Of a stretch of 64,000 nucleotides of DNA, positions 49,540 through 59,389 are shown one piece after another. This DNA is from Lachnospiraceae bacterium (lineage in GTDB: Bacteria > Bacillota > Clostridia > Lachnospirales > Lachnospiraceae). The stretch lies in contig JAAWNY010000005.1 in NCBI GenBank assembly GCA_022799175.1, forward strand, positions 1 to 64,000. The letters are read 5' to 3'. Under the pieces are notes generated by a model. That model did not search any database and was not told the DNA's origin. It was given only the letters and a program-made list of their open reading frames with translations. Position numbers and translations under genes: made by a program. Position 1 is the stretch's first letter. Every line of letters begins with the position of its first letter.

Positions 49540-52215
49540 TCAATCCTTCCCCATCACTGCCCGAACTGTCTGTTCAAGCACAGCCATATCAACTGGTTTG
49601 GCCACATGAGCGTTCATCCCTGCTTCTAAAGCATCCCGAATGTCCTCGGCAAAAGCATTTGCTGTCATGGCAATGATGGGAATCGTTCGCGACAACGAAT
49701 GGCCCAGATCTCGGATCGCCCTTGTAGCCTCATATCCATTCATGACTGGCATCTGTACATCCATCAGGATTAGCTGATACTGACCGGCACCTGACTTTTC
49801 AAAAGCCTCTACCACCAACTGTCCATTCTCACAGATATCGCAGGTAGCTCCTGCCATATCCAAAAGTTCGCCAAGAATTTCCGCATTAATCTCATTATCT
49901 TCGGCCACTAAAATGTGCATTCCCTGAAGAATGCTCCACTCCTCACTATCCTCTGGCTCTGGCTCTTGTCCATGGTTCAACACCGAATCTACTTTTTGCC
50001 GAAAACTAGTTAGAAAAAAAGGCTTAGGAAGAAACGCATCCACCCCCGCAGCGCTTGCCTTCTCTTCAATCTCTGGCCAATCATAGCTGGTCAGAATCAG
50101 GATAGGAATATTGGAGGACATATCCTGCCGGATCTGTTTTGCGACCTCCACACCATCCATCCCTGGCATTTTCCAATCCAACAAAACGATGTGATAGGGA
50201 TGTTCTTCCTGCTCGGACTGTTTGAGCTTTTCCACAGCCGACCGGCCATCCAGCACATAATCCACCTTTACGCCGGTGCCATCCATGGTCATTTGAATAT
50301 TCTGGCAAATTACTTCTTCATCGTCTACCGCCAAAAGTCGGGTGATACCATGCTTCTGCCAAAAGTCATGATCAATTGCCTGTTCACTGATGTGTAATTC
50401 CAATTCCACCGTAAAAACAGACCCCTTCCCTTTCTCACTTTCCACGGAAATTTTTCCTCCCATTAAATCCAGCAGGTTTTTAGTAATTGCCATTCCCAAA
50501 CCCGTCCCCTGAATCTTATTGGTTACACTGTCTTCTTCCCTGGTAAATGCATGAAAAATCTTCCGAGTATACTCCTGGCTCATGCCATAGCCATTGTCTT
50601 CCACAATGAATCGAAAATGTGCCAATTGTCTAGTATATTGAGGCATTTCCTGAACTGTCAGAGTGATATGTCCACATTCCGGTGTATACTTAACTGCATT
50701 GGACAACAGATTTAAAAGAATCTGGTTCAGGCGCAGTTTATCCATTACCACATGCTCGTGCCGGATATCCTTGTTGTAAACCTCAAACGTATGTCCTTTT
50801 GCTTTCATCTGCGGGCGAATAATAGCGTCAATATTTTCAATCAAATCTACGATTTTCTCATCTGACAAATTTAAAACGGTCTTGCCTGCCTCAATTTTGC
50901 TGATATCAAGAATATCATTAATCAGACCCAACAAATGCTGACTGGAAGCAGTAATTTTTTTGGTGTATTCCCTCACTTTATCCGGATTTTCGGCATCCCG
51001 CGCCAGCAGAGCAGCAAAACCGATGATTGCATTCATGGGAGTACGGATATCGTGGCTCATGTTGGAGAGAAACGAACTTTTAGCACGATTGGCCTCCTCT
51101 GCAATCTGAAACGCCTGCTCTGCTGTCTCCTTGGAACGGACCAACATGACGTTGGATTCCTCCAGCCTAACATTCAATTCCTCCTGATGACGCAGATTCT
51201 CTTGCTCCTGCCGAAACAAACGGGCACTGTTTCTCTGTCGTATCACAGATACCATAACCAGAAATGCCATGGCTACTAACACCGCTGTCAAAAGCAACAG
51301 CAACCGGATAACCGCTCCTACCATATTCACGGTTCCAGAAGCCACAAAATCTGCAGGTATGAGAAACAAAAGCAACGTATCATAATCCGTCAGAGAAGTA
51401 AGACAATAATAATATTCGATATTGTTATAGCGAAAGTTTGTGCAGATAATGTCTTGTTCCAAAAGCGCATCACGAATATTGGAAATCCCCTGATTCTCCA
51501 TTTCTCCTAATACTTTGAGTACATTATACGCCTGAATTGTATTCTTTTCGGAAATATTATCATGCATCCGCGTACCATCACTCTTTAAAATATAGGTCTC
51601 ATTCTGATTCCCATAAGCAGTACTGTCATAATATTTTTTCAGTGTAGATATGTCTTTCAAAAGAATGGCATGTGTGAATTCATTTTCCGTCTCCGTCATC
51701 AAAATGGGAACATCCAGTTTCTGTACGAAAACCCAACAACCGCCCTGATAAATATAACTGTCAGAAATGAAGGTATATTGCTCTTCCCCAGTAGATATCC
51801 GGGCAATATCAGACCATACCCCATGTTTGCCATTTCCGTCATAACAGTTTCCATCGTTATCCAAAAGCATAATCATGGAACAATCACGCTCCATTTCCAA
51901 CAACTCTTCCAGAGCGCAAATGAATGTCGTCACTTCTTCCGTAGTATCAAACCTCTGTTGTTTCAAAATCATGACTACCGTCGTCAGATAATTCCAATGA
52001 AAATCCAGAGCATTGCTTAGATTCACCCGTACCTGCGATGTAATTTCATTCAACTGCGTGGTGCGTTCCTCAAAAATCTGGTATTTCAGATATTTGGTAA
52101 AATATATTCCGCCACCCAATGAAAACAAAAGCAGACAAAAAGCTAATGTTACTGGAAGTATAGCTGGCCGTCTTCCCGCCGTCCGGAATCGGCCAGACCC
52201 TTTTTCATTTTCCAT
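49540..52215 (-). CDS. Hybrid sensor histidine kinase with two C-terminal receiver domains (copy 1)
   Basis: TM-extracytoplasmic-TM; HisKA FLSNMSHDIRTPMNAIIGFAALL; HATPase GTGLGMAITKNLLDLMGGKISVESEKGKGSVF; REC1 LLAVDDEEVI...LLDWKMPGMDG; REC2 ILVAEDNEINAEIL...ILMDVQMPVMNGYEATRAIR. Start trimmed to MENEKG. Confidence 0.93.
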   Translation of the reverse strand: MENEKGSGRFRTAGRRPAILPVTLAFCLLLFSLGGGIYFTKYLKYQIFEERTTQLNEITSQVRVNLSNALDFHWNYLTTVVMILKQQRFDTTEEVTTFICALEELLEMERDCSMIMLLDNDGNCYDGNGKHGVWSDIARISTGEEQYTFISDSYIYQGGCWVFVQKLDVPILMTETENEFTHAILLKDISTLKKYYDSTAYGNQNETYILKSDGTRMHDNISEKNTIQAYNVLKVLGEMENQGISNIRDALLEQDIICTNFRYNNIEYYYCLTSLTDYDTLLLFLIPADFVASGTVNMVGAVIRLLLLLTAVLVAMAFLVMVSVIRQRNSARLFRQEQENLRHQEELNVRLEESNVMLVRSKETAEQAFQIAEEANRAKSSFLSNMSHDIRTPMNAIIGFAALLARDAENPDKVREYTKKITASSQHLLGLINDILDISKIEAGKTVLNLSDEKIVDLIENIDAIIRPQMKAKGHTFEVYNKDIRHEHVVMDKLRLNQILLNLLSNAVKYTPECGHITLTVQEMPQYTRQLAHFRFIVEDNGYGMSQEYTRKIFHAFTREEDSVTNKIQGTGLGMAITKNLLDLMGGKISVESEKGKGSVFTVELELHISEQAIDHDFWQKHGITRLLAVDDEEVICQNIQMTMDGTGVKVDYVLDGRSAVEKLKQSEQEEHPYHIVLLDWKMPGMDGVEVAKQIRQDMSSNIPILILTSYDWPEIEEKASAAGVDAFLPKPFFLTSFRQKVDSVLNHGQEPEPEDSEEWSILQGMHILVAEDNEINAEILGELLDMAGATCDICENGQLVVEAFEKSGAGQYQLILMDVQMPVMNGYEATRAIRDLGHSLSRTIPIIAMTANAFAEDIRDALEAGMNAHVAKPVDMAVLEQTVRAVMGKD

Positions 52216-52240
52216 CCCGATTCTTCTCCTTTTGCAAATC

Positions 52241-54079
52241 TTATTCCCAGGGATTCCCATCTGGAGAAACCCTCTTCTGTTCCACCAACCAGATTCGCAG
52301 AAAATCCAACAGAGAACCATCATGTATCTCAGCCAAATTCTTCTGACTGACTTTTTCTGTATAACCCTTGTTTAAAAAAGCCACCGCATAGACTTCACTG
52401 TCCACCAATTCCTTATCACCACGAGTTACTAAAATATAAGGATAGGGATTACCATTCCCATCCGCGTCAAATCCTTCTTGAGCCAACTGCTTGGCCTGAG
52501 CTCCGGTCATGGACATAATAGCGTAACCTCCTTCATTCGAAGGGCAGATTGTGTTGATGATTTCATCATTGATTTTACCTGCATATAACTTTCCCGTAAC
52601 GCTCGATTTCAGTTCCCCATATCTCTCATGAAATTCCCCGACAGAAATCATGGCAGCATCTGCACCCACAGCACTCCCCAGCGCCTTGCCGATCAGCTTT
52701 GCTGTTTCCTCCAAAGTAAAATCCGTCGTACTCTCGCAGAAGTAAAGCAAATCCGACTGGGTCAGGCTGCTGTTTTGAAGCTCATCCATCCGGGAAATGC
52801 ACTGCGCTCCGTCCATATCATTCTCTTTCCGAAACCATTCCTTATATGCCTGCCCAATATTAACCAAATTATTCTCCCAACCAGCATAAGTCATCCGAAA
52901 CGCCCGGCCATCCCAAAACGCCTGCTGTGCATCATAAATCAGGGAATCTTCCGGAATCTCACCGCTGTCAATGACACTCATCACACAAGGAGTTTCTTCA
53001 CTAATAAGAGTTGTCTGCCCTTCATTAGAATAAATCAAAGACAAAATCCGAATAGCATTTTCCAACTTTTTTTCATTGCCTGGTTCCAGCAGACGCTTGC
53101 TGATTCCCAGATAAGAGACTGGACTGTACATATAGATATTTTTGCTACCATCTTCACTGATAAAAGGCATCATTCCCAGTTCGTCGCCGGTATCCGGAAA
53201 CGCTGTAATATTGACTGTAGTCACTACAGTACAAAACACTGCTTTTCGATTGCCCAAATAATCCAAAATCAACTGTGGATCGTTCCGATCTTCCGGGTCC
53301 GTATAAAACATTCCCATATCTATGTACCGCTGAACATAATCCATCGTTTCTTCCCACACGCCTTTTGCCGTGGCATTTCCGGCCAGGAAATCCCGCTCCC
53401 AGTCCATCCCCGCCGGCGTAGTCAGCCAACTGGTCTTTGCTAAATTAAATACGGTCGAAAAAGAACCTCCGGTTAATTGTGTGCCTATCACTCCAGGAAT
53501 CAACCCTGCTGCCTCAATCTCCGCACACAAAGACTCCAGTTCAGCAAAATTTCTAGGAACCTCCCATCCATACTCTTCCATCAATGTCTTGTTATAGAAA
53601 ATACCATACATGGCATAATTCACTGGTAAGAGATAAATTCCCCCATCGATAGCCATCTGATCCAGAATCCTTGTAGAAAAGCTGTTGACAAAATCATATC
53701 CGGACAGATCCAGCAAACGCTCCTTCGCCAGTTCCTTATCCAAGATCTGAGATGTAATGAAAATATCTGGGATGTCATCTCCTCTCATCTGCGCCCAGCT
53801 ATAACCGGTACGATTTCTTCCTGTATAAGGGGTAAGCTCCAGCTCAATATCCGGGTAAGTCTCATTCAGCAAATTCAAAAATTTGTCATAGCCATTCCAG
53901 ATGCTCCAGGTCAACACATCCCCGTCGGGATCGGGAACTCTCTCTGAATGAGTGCAGGCAGACAACAACAAAAACGCCGCAACAGACAGCGCCAGCGAAC
54001 GTCGTAAAAATCTTGTATCCACGAGATATGTCTCCTCTCGATTTTGTTTCATTCTACTGATAAACGGAAAAAATGTCAA
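52241..54079 (-). CDS. Lipoprotein: family-1-like solute-binding domain plus C-terminal 5'-nucleotidase-C-like region (copy 1)
   Basis: Lipobox LLLSACTHSE; SBP-like VLTWSIWNGYDKFLNLLNETYPDIELELTPYTG...IFYNKTLMEEYGWEVPRNFAELESLC; C-terminal LIGKALGSAVGADAAMISVGEF...GGYAIMSMTGAQAKQLAQEGF...LVDSEVYAVAFLNKGYT. Confidence 0.78.
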   Translation of the reverse strand: MTFFPFISRMKQNREETYLVDTRFLRRSLALSVAAFLLLSACTHSERVPDPDGDVLTWSIWNGYDKFLNLLNETYPDIELELTPYTGRNRTGYSWAQMRGDDIPDIFITSQILDKELAKERLLDLSGYDFVNSFSTRILDQMAIDGGIYLLPVNYAMYGIFYNKTLMEEYGWEVPRNFAELESLCAEIEAAGLIPGVIGTQLTGGSFSTVFNLAKTSWLTTPAGMDWERDFLAGNATAKGVWEETMDYVQRYIDMGMFYTDPEDRNDPQLILDYLGNRKAVFCTVVTTVNITAFPDTGDELGMMPFISEDGSKNIYMYSPVSYLGISKRLLEPGNEKKLENAIRILSLIYSNEGQTTLISEETPCVMSVIDSGEIPEDSLIYDAQQAFWDGRAFRMTYAGWENNLVNIGQAYKEWFRKENDMDGAQCISRMDELQNSSLTQSDLLYFCESTTDFTLEETAKLIGKALGSAVGADAAMISVGEFHERYGELKSSVTGKLYAGKINDEIINTICPSNEGGYAIMSMTGAQAKQLAQEGFDADGNGNPYPYILVTRGDKELVDSEVYAVAFLNKGYTEKVSQKNLAEIHDGSLLDFLRIWLVEQKRVSPDGNPWE

Positions 54080-54650
54080 GAGATGTAAACTTCACCACCG
54101 GCTCAGGCTCCTTCTCATGTACCTGGATAATTTTCTCCATCCAAACCATATTATACCATCGTCCGAATTTATACCCACATTTATAAAATTCACCCACCAT
54201 ACGATATCCCATATGAGCATGAAACTGAATGCTATTTTTTGTCAGATACTCATCCTCCACTTCTGGATTTCCAATACATGCATTTAAATTCGTGATATTC
54301 TGAGCACGGGAAATCTCCTCAATTGCCTGATAGAGCTTCTTCCCAATCCCTCTCTTTTTCATGTCTTCTCTCAGATAGATACTCACCTCAGCGGCCCAGT
54401 CATAGGCCGCCCGCCCCACAAAAGGTCCCGTGTAGGCATAGCCCAACAATTCTCCCCCCTGATCCGCCACCAGATAGGGGTATCTTTTCAATGTTCTTTC
54501 TATTCTGGCCCTAAATTCCTCAAGTCCTGGCACATCGCATTCAAAGCTGATTGCTGTTTTCTCCACGTAAGGCCGGTAGATTTCCAGCAATTCCCCAGCG
54601 TCTTCCATCGTAGCGACCCGAATCCGTACGCCATTTCTATCCATCTTCAC
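54054..54650 (-). CDS. GNAT family N-acetyltransferase (phosphinothricin-acetyltransferase-like)
   Basis: RVATMEDAGELLEIYRPYVEKTAISFECDVPGLEEFRARIERTLKRYPYLVADQGGELLGYAYTGPFVGRAAYDWAAEVSIYLREDMKKRGIGKKLYQAIEE. Confidence 0.9.
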   Translation of the reverse strand: MKMDRNGVRIRVATMEDAGELLEIYRPYVEKTAISFECDVPGLEEFRARIERTLKRYPYLVADQGGELLGYAYTGPFVGRAAYDWAAEVSIYLREDMKKRGIGKKLYQAIEEISRAQNITNLNACIGNPEVEDEYLTKNSIQFHAHMGYRMVGEFYKCGYKFGRWYNMVWMEKIIQVHEKEPEPVVKFTSLDIFSVYQ

Positions 54651-57357
54651 TTGACCTCCTCTCTGTCAACCTCTCCTGCCCTTCCAGTACAGTCCGTATG
54701 GTTTTCTCCAGCACTGCCATGTCAACTGGTTTTGACACATGTGCATTCATCCCCGCCTCTAAAGCATCTCGGATATCCTCCGCAAAGGCATTTGCCGTCA
54801 TAGCAAGGATCGGGATTCCTGATGCCAGAGGATGCTCCGAATTCCGAATAACTCTTGTGGTCTCATAACCATTCATCACCGGCATCTGCACATCCATCAA
54901 AATTATCTGATATTGTCCTGGTTCGGAACGCGCAAAAGCTTCCGCCGCCAACTGGCCATTCTCAAAGATCTCACAAGTTGCTCCCGCCATGGCCAAAAGC
55001 TCACAAAGAATCTCCGCATTGATCTCGTTGTCCTCTGCCACCAGAATATGCATCCCATGAAGGATGCTCTGTTCATCCCTCTCCTCCTGCTCCGACTCTT
55101 GATGCAACACCAAGTCCACCCGCTGACGAAAGCTAGTAAGGAAAAACGGCTTCTGCAGAAATGCATTTATCCCTGCCTCTCTTGCCTCCTCTTCCATCTC
55201 TTCCCAGTCATAGCCAGTCAGAATTAAGATCGGTATCTTTTGGGCAATTTCCTGACGAATTCGTCTTGCCGCCTCCACCCCGTCCATACCGGGCATTTTC
55301 CAGTCCAGAAGAACAACATCATATAAGCATCCCTTCTGAGCTGACTGCTTCACCATTGCAATTGCTGTATGACCATCCAGGGCATATTCCACCTGAACGC
55401 CAAGTTCCTCCATAGCGGCCTGTATATGCTCACAAACTACCTCTTCATCATCAACTACTAAAATCTTTGTAATTCCATTCTTTTTCCAAAATCCATAATC
55501 CATCGACTGTTCACTGATATGTAACTGTAAATCCACCGTAAAAACAGAACCCTTGCCCTTTTTACTCCTGACTACAATATTTCCTCCCATCAGGTCTACC
55601 AGATTTTTTGTGATCGCCATCCCCAGGCCAGTCCCCTGAATTTTGTTAGTGATACTGTTCTCCTCCCGGGTAAATGCCTGAAAAATAGTCTGCACATATT
55701 CTTCACTCATACCATAACCATTATCTTCCACAATAAACCGAAAATGGGCAAACTGCCTGGCATGCTGTGGCAATTCCTGTACCGTCAAAGTGATATGGCC
55801 CCCATCCGGCGTATACTTGACTGCGTTAGACAATAGATTCAAAAGGATCTGATTTAGGCGTAGCTTATCCATCACTACTTGCTCATGTCTCAAATCTCTG
55901 CTAATCACCTCAAAAGAATGATTCTTTGCCCTCATCTGCGGGCGAATGATAGAATCAATATTTTCGATCAACTCGACAAGATTTTCATCAGAAAGGCTTA
56001 ATGTAGTCTTTCCGGCCTCAATTTTACTGATATCCAGAATATCATTGATCAGCCCCAGCAAATGCTGACTGGAAGAAGTGATCTTTCTGGTATACTCTCG
56101 TACTTTGTCCGGATTTTCTGCATCTCTTGTCAGCAAAGCTGCAAAACCGACAATGGCATTCATGGGAGTCCGAATATCATGGCTCATGTTAGAAAGAAAC
56201 GAGCTCTTGGCCTGGTTCGCTTCCTCCGCAATCCGAAAAGCTTCCTCTGCACTTTCTTTGGATCGGGCCAACATGATATTCGACTCCTCTAGCTTCCGAT
56301 TCATCTCCTCCTGACGACGCAGATTCTCCTGCTCCTGCTTAAACAACCAGACACTTTTTTGCTGTCTTGCCACCATCACCAGAGCCAGAATCATCATACC
56401 AAAAAGCAGAAACGCCAGAATCAAAAGCATCCGGATCACGGCTCCTACCATATCCACCGTTCCTGATGCCACAAAATCTGCCGGGAGCAAAAACAAGAGC
56501 ATGGTATCATATTCAGCAAGCAATGTAATACAGTAATAATATTCCTTATCCATATATTTAAAACTTGTGCTGACCACGTCCTTCTCGGCAAGCTTCTCCC
56601 TCAAATCCGTAACCGATAACCCGCGCTGATGCTCCATGCCTTCTAACGCCTTGAGTACATTATATGCTGGAATGGTATCTCCGTCCGAAATATCGTCATA
56701 CATTCTCGTTCCATTGCTTTTCAAAATATACGTTTCACTCTGACTGCCATAAGCCGCACTGTCATAATACTCGGTCAGAGTATGGATATCCTTCAAAAGA
56801 ACAATGTGCGTAAAACTAGTTCCCGTAACTCCCGCTTCAATCGGCTCTCTTAGCCTCTGTACGAATGCCCAGTAGCTACCGTCATAGCTATCTGTATCAG
56901 AAATAAAGGTATACCGCATATCCCCTCCAGATACCCGGTCAATGTCCGTCCAGATTCCATGCTTCCCATCCTTATCATAGCAGTTACCACGATGATCGAG
57001 AACCATCAATCGGGAACTATAGTTATCTGTCTCCAAAATCCTCTCAAGTTCCCGAATATATTCCGTCAGATCGCGAACACTGCCATACTCCCGTCTTTCC
57101 AGTTCATTCGCAGCAGTCGTGAGATAATTCCAATGAGCATTCAAAGCATTATTCAAATTGGTCCGCACCTGAGAAGTAATCTCGTTCAACTGCGTAGTGC
57201 GTTCCACAAAAATCTGTTCTTGCAGGTATTCCGTAAAATAAACACCGCCAATCAACAAAAACACCAACAAGCAAACTGCCGGTACCACCGGTATCCATCT
57301 GCCGTATTTTCTTCTTGAGGAATTCATCCGGCCTACATCCTCCCTCTTTGCAACCAT
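54637..57357 (-). CDS. Hybrid sensor histidine kinase with two C-terminal receiver domains (copy 2)
   Basis: Same architecture and long near-identical blocks as 49540-52215 (FLSNMSHDIRTPMNAIVGFAALLTRDAENPDKVREYTRKITSSSQHLLGLINDILDISKIEAGKT). Confidence 0.93.
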   Translation of the reverse strand: MVAKREDVGRMNSSRRKYGRWIPVVPAVCLLVFLLIGGVYFTEYLQEQIFVERTTQLNEITSQVRTNLNNALNAHWNYLTTAANELERREYGSVRDLTEYIRELERILETDNYSSRLMVLDHRGNCYDKDGKHGIWTDIDRVSGGDMRYTFISDTDSYDGSYWAFVQRLREPIEAGVTGTSFTHIVLLKDIHTLTEYYDSAAYGSQSETYILKSNGTRMYDDISDGDTIPAYNVLKALEGMEHQRGLSVTDLREKLAEKDVVSTSFKYMDKEYYYCITLLAEYDTMLLFLLPADFVASGTVDMVGAVIRMLLILAFLLFGMMILALVMVARQQKSVWLFKQEQENLRRQEEMNRKLEESNIMLARSKESAEEAFRIAEEANQAKSSFLSNMSHDIRTPMNAIVGFAALLTRDAENPDKVREYTRKITSSSQHLLGLINDILDISKIEAGKTTLSLSDENLVELIENIDSIIRPQMRAKNHSFEVISRDLRHEQVVMDKLRLNQILLNLLSNAVKYTPDGGHITLTVQELPQHARQFAHFRFIVEDNGYGMSEEYVQTIFQAFTREENSITNKIQGTGLGMAITKNLVDLMGGNIVVRSKKGKGSVFTVDLQLHISEQSMDYGFWKKNGITKILVVDDEEVVCEHIQAAMEELGVQVEYALDGHTAIAMVKQSAQKGCLYDVVLLDWKMPGMDGVEAARRIRQEIAQKIPILILTGYDWEEMEEEAREAGINAFLQKPFFLTSFRQRVDLVLHQESEQEERDEQSILHGMHILVAEDNEINAEILCELLAMAGATCEIFENGQLAAEAFARSEPGQYQIILMDVQMPVMNGYETTRVIRNSEHPLASGIPILAMTANAFAEDIRDALEAGMNAHVSKPVDMAVLEKTIRTVLEGQERLTERRSSEDG

Positions 57358-57415
57358 TTTGAAATCCTTATACTTTTTCTTCCTATCTCAACACGCCATC
57401 GCGGCAACCTTCCGG

Positions 57416-59272
57416 TTACCGAAGCGTAATATAATCTACAGGCTTTGCCAGCTGCTTTCCCTTTGATGCCAGACGATCTATGATAATCTGCTTGTAGGGA
57501 ATCTCCGTCTTTGTATAATCCATGACACCGGCAGCTGCCAGAGCCTCTTTTTGCATAAGAACTTCATTCCCTAGTACCGCCACAGAATAGCTCTTCGCAT
57601 GATCCAACTCCCCGCCATCTATTGTCAGCTTTTCTAGCTCATAGCCGGTATCAGTCCTTCGGATCTCCATCTCAAAACCACTGGATACATAGAGCGTAGA
57701 GTCATTGATCAAAGAACCCCGCATACCAGGTGTCGTCAGGATATATCTAAAATAATCATACAATTGCTCCCTGGTCATTTCACAGAGCAAGATGCTAGGA
57801 GACTCTCCCATCGTCAAAAATCCCAATTCTTCTTCTGTATAATCGCCGGCGGCAATATCGCCAGCCACGTTGATCGACTGGCCGACTAATAGCTCTGTCC
57901 CCACCTCTTCCCTAAGAGTATTCATTATCGCGGATGCCGCCTGGCTGCCGCCATCGGCACAAAACGCATACGGATATCCATTATCAATATGAGCCACCAC
58001 TGGAGCATTTTCCTTCTCCTTCCCCATCATCGCATTAAACGCCTCAAAGGCCGATCGAGCATCAGGATATTCTCCAGTGATCATCCCCTGGACTATCGTC
58101 TTTGAACAAGAAAACATATCGGCAGAAGCCAGACGGATATACAATCGGTTATCCTCAACATAAGGCTTGAGATTCTCCAGCAAAGAAGACGGCTCTAATT
58201 CTATATTTTTATTGTAGGCAATCATATTCTGACCACCTGTAATATGCTTTAAACCCTCTTCATTCAGCATAGCTTCCATAATATCAAGAATCAGCTGCCG
58301 GCGCTCTGAAGTCTCCCCTGCCTTTGCGCTGGCAGCTACCTGAAAGGCTGGGTAAGTCAGATACCAGTTGTCCTCTTCCGTTTTTCCATAATAAGGCATC
58401 AACAAAGATTCCCTATCGATGCTATACCGGACCGCCTCCTCGCCGGTTCCCCGAACCATGGCTGCCTGATGATTTTTATATACTTCAAAAACCGAATCAA
58501 CATTTCCCTCCATATCCTTCTTGGTAATCCCGGCATAGTCAATAAACTCCTGCATCCGCTCAAATACCGGCATCCATATTTCCTCGCTTAACTGATTTGT
58601 CTGACCGCTCTCATACTTCTGACGCCATTCTCTTCCTGCCTGAGAAGTCAATTGTGAAGCCGAAAGCCCCTGCAAAATCTCCATACAAGTATAGTCCGCA
58701 CCAAAGTCAGAAAGGAACGGGCGAATCCCCAGCTCGCTCAGCTTCCGGCAAACAGCCACAAACTCCTGGTAATTGGCCGGAACTGGTATATCATTTTCAT
58801 CAAGCAGCGTTTTATTCATGATAATGCTATCGATCTCCGCACAAGCCGGGAGCCAGTTCACCGTGCCATCGTCATAAGTATAATTCCGCAGATAAAATTG
58901 ATAAAAAGAATTCGCCAGTTCAGAATCGCTCAAATCCATCAGAGAATCTCTCCAAGAAGCCACATCCTTCAATGCAAAACGGCGCACCGTAAGGATATCT
59001 GGCAAATTATCATGCTCCTTTTTAAATCGATAAAAGTCCGTGGAATTGGTTGCGACATAAAACTCAAATTCCACATTCGGAAACTTATCTTGTAGATATT
59101 TTCCATAGCACTCTGTCATCTGATCGCTCCAAAAAGCAATCGTGACTTTTTCATTTTGGCTCTGTTCTTTTGATTCCACACGATCGTCTGCCGATTTTTC
59201 ACCACATCCGGTCAAAAAAGAAAGTAGCATCATTCCTGCCAGAAGGACTCCTGACCATTTTCTGCTTCTCAT
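57416..59272 (-). CDS. Lipoprotein: family-1-like solute-binding domain plus C-terminal 5'-nucleotidase-C-like region (copy 2)
   Basis: Lipobox FLTGCGEKS; SBP-like KVTIAFWSDQMTECYGKYLQDKFPNVEFEFYVATN...SIIMNKTLLDENDIPVPANYQEF; C-terminal LGFLTMGESPSILLCEMTREQLYDYFRYILT...LYVSSGFEMEIRRTDTGYELEKLTIDGGELDHAKSYSVAVLGNEVLMQ. Confidence 0.8.
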   Translation of the reverse strand: MRSRKWSGVLLAGMMLLSFLTGCGEKSADDRVESKEQSQNEKVTIAFWSDQMTECYGKYLQDKFPNVEFEFYVATNSTDFYRFKKEHDNLPDILTVRRFALKDVASWRDSLMDLSDSELANSFYQFYLRNYTYDDGTVNWLPACAEIDSIIMNKTLLDENDIPVPANYQEFVAVCRKLSELGIRPFLSDFGADYTCMEILQGLSASQLTSQAGREWRQKYESGQTNQLSEEIWMPVFERMQEFIDYAGITKKDMEGNVDSVFEVYKNHQAAMVRGTGEEAVRYSIDRESLLMPYYGKTEEDNWYLTYPAFQVAASAKAGETSERRQLILDIMEAMLNEEGLKHITGGQNMIAYNKNIELEPSSLLENLKPYVEDNRLYIRLASADMFSCSKTIVQGMITGEYPDARSAFEAFNAMMGKEKENAPVVAHIDNGYPYAFCADGGSQAASAIMNTLREEVGTELLVGQSINVAGDIAAGDYTEEELGFLTMGESPSILLCEMTREQLYDYFRYILTTPGMRGSLINDSTLYVSSGFEMEIRRTDTGYELEKLTIDGGELDHAKSYSVAVLGNEVLMQKEALAAAGVMDYTKTEIPYKQIIIDRLASKGKQLAKPVDYITLR

Positions 59273-59318
59273 AACAGGTGTTCCTCCATTCGCTTTTTAA
59301 ACACTCTTTTTGCGTTTA

Positions 59319-59347
59319 ATCATACCACTGTACAGAAAAAAGCGCAA
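59319..59347 (-). promoter_or_regulatory. Predicted promoter for the lipoprotein/hybrid-kinase operon
   Basis: Minus strand TTGCGC (59342-59347), 17-nt spacer, TATGAT (59319-59324), 47 nt upstream of the lipoprotein start. Confidence 0.6.
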
Positions 59348-59389
59348 GCTGTCTTACCAAATGCTCCCATGCATATACATAGTCGTATT

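Noticed and set aside
52628-53443. 271-aa plus-strand ORF antisense to the lipoprotein gene
   Set aside because: Antisense to a well-supported lipoprotein CDS; low-information sequence.
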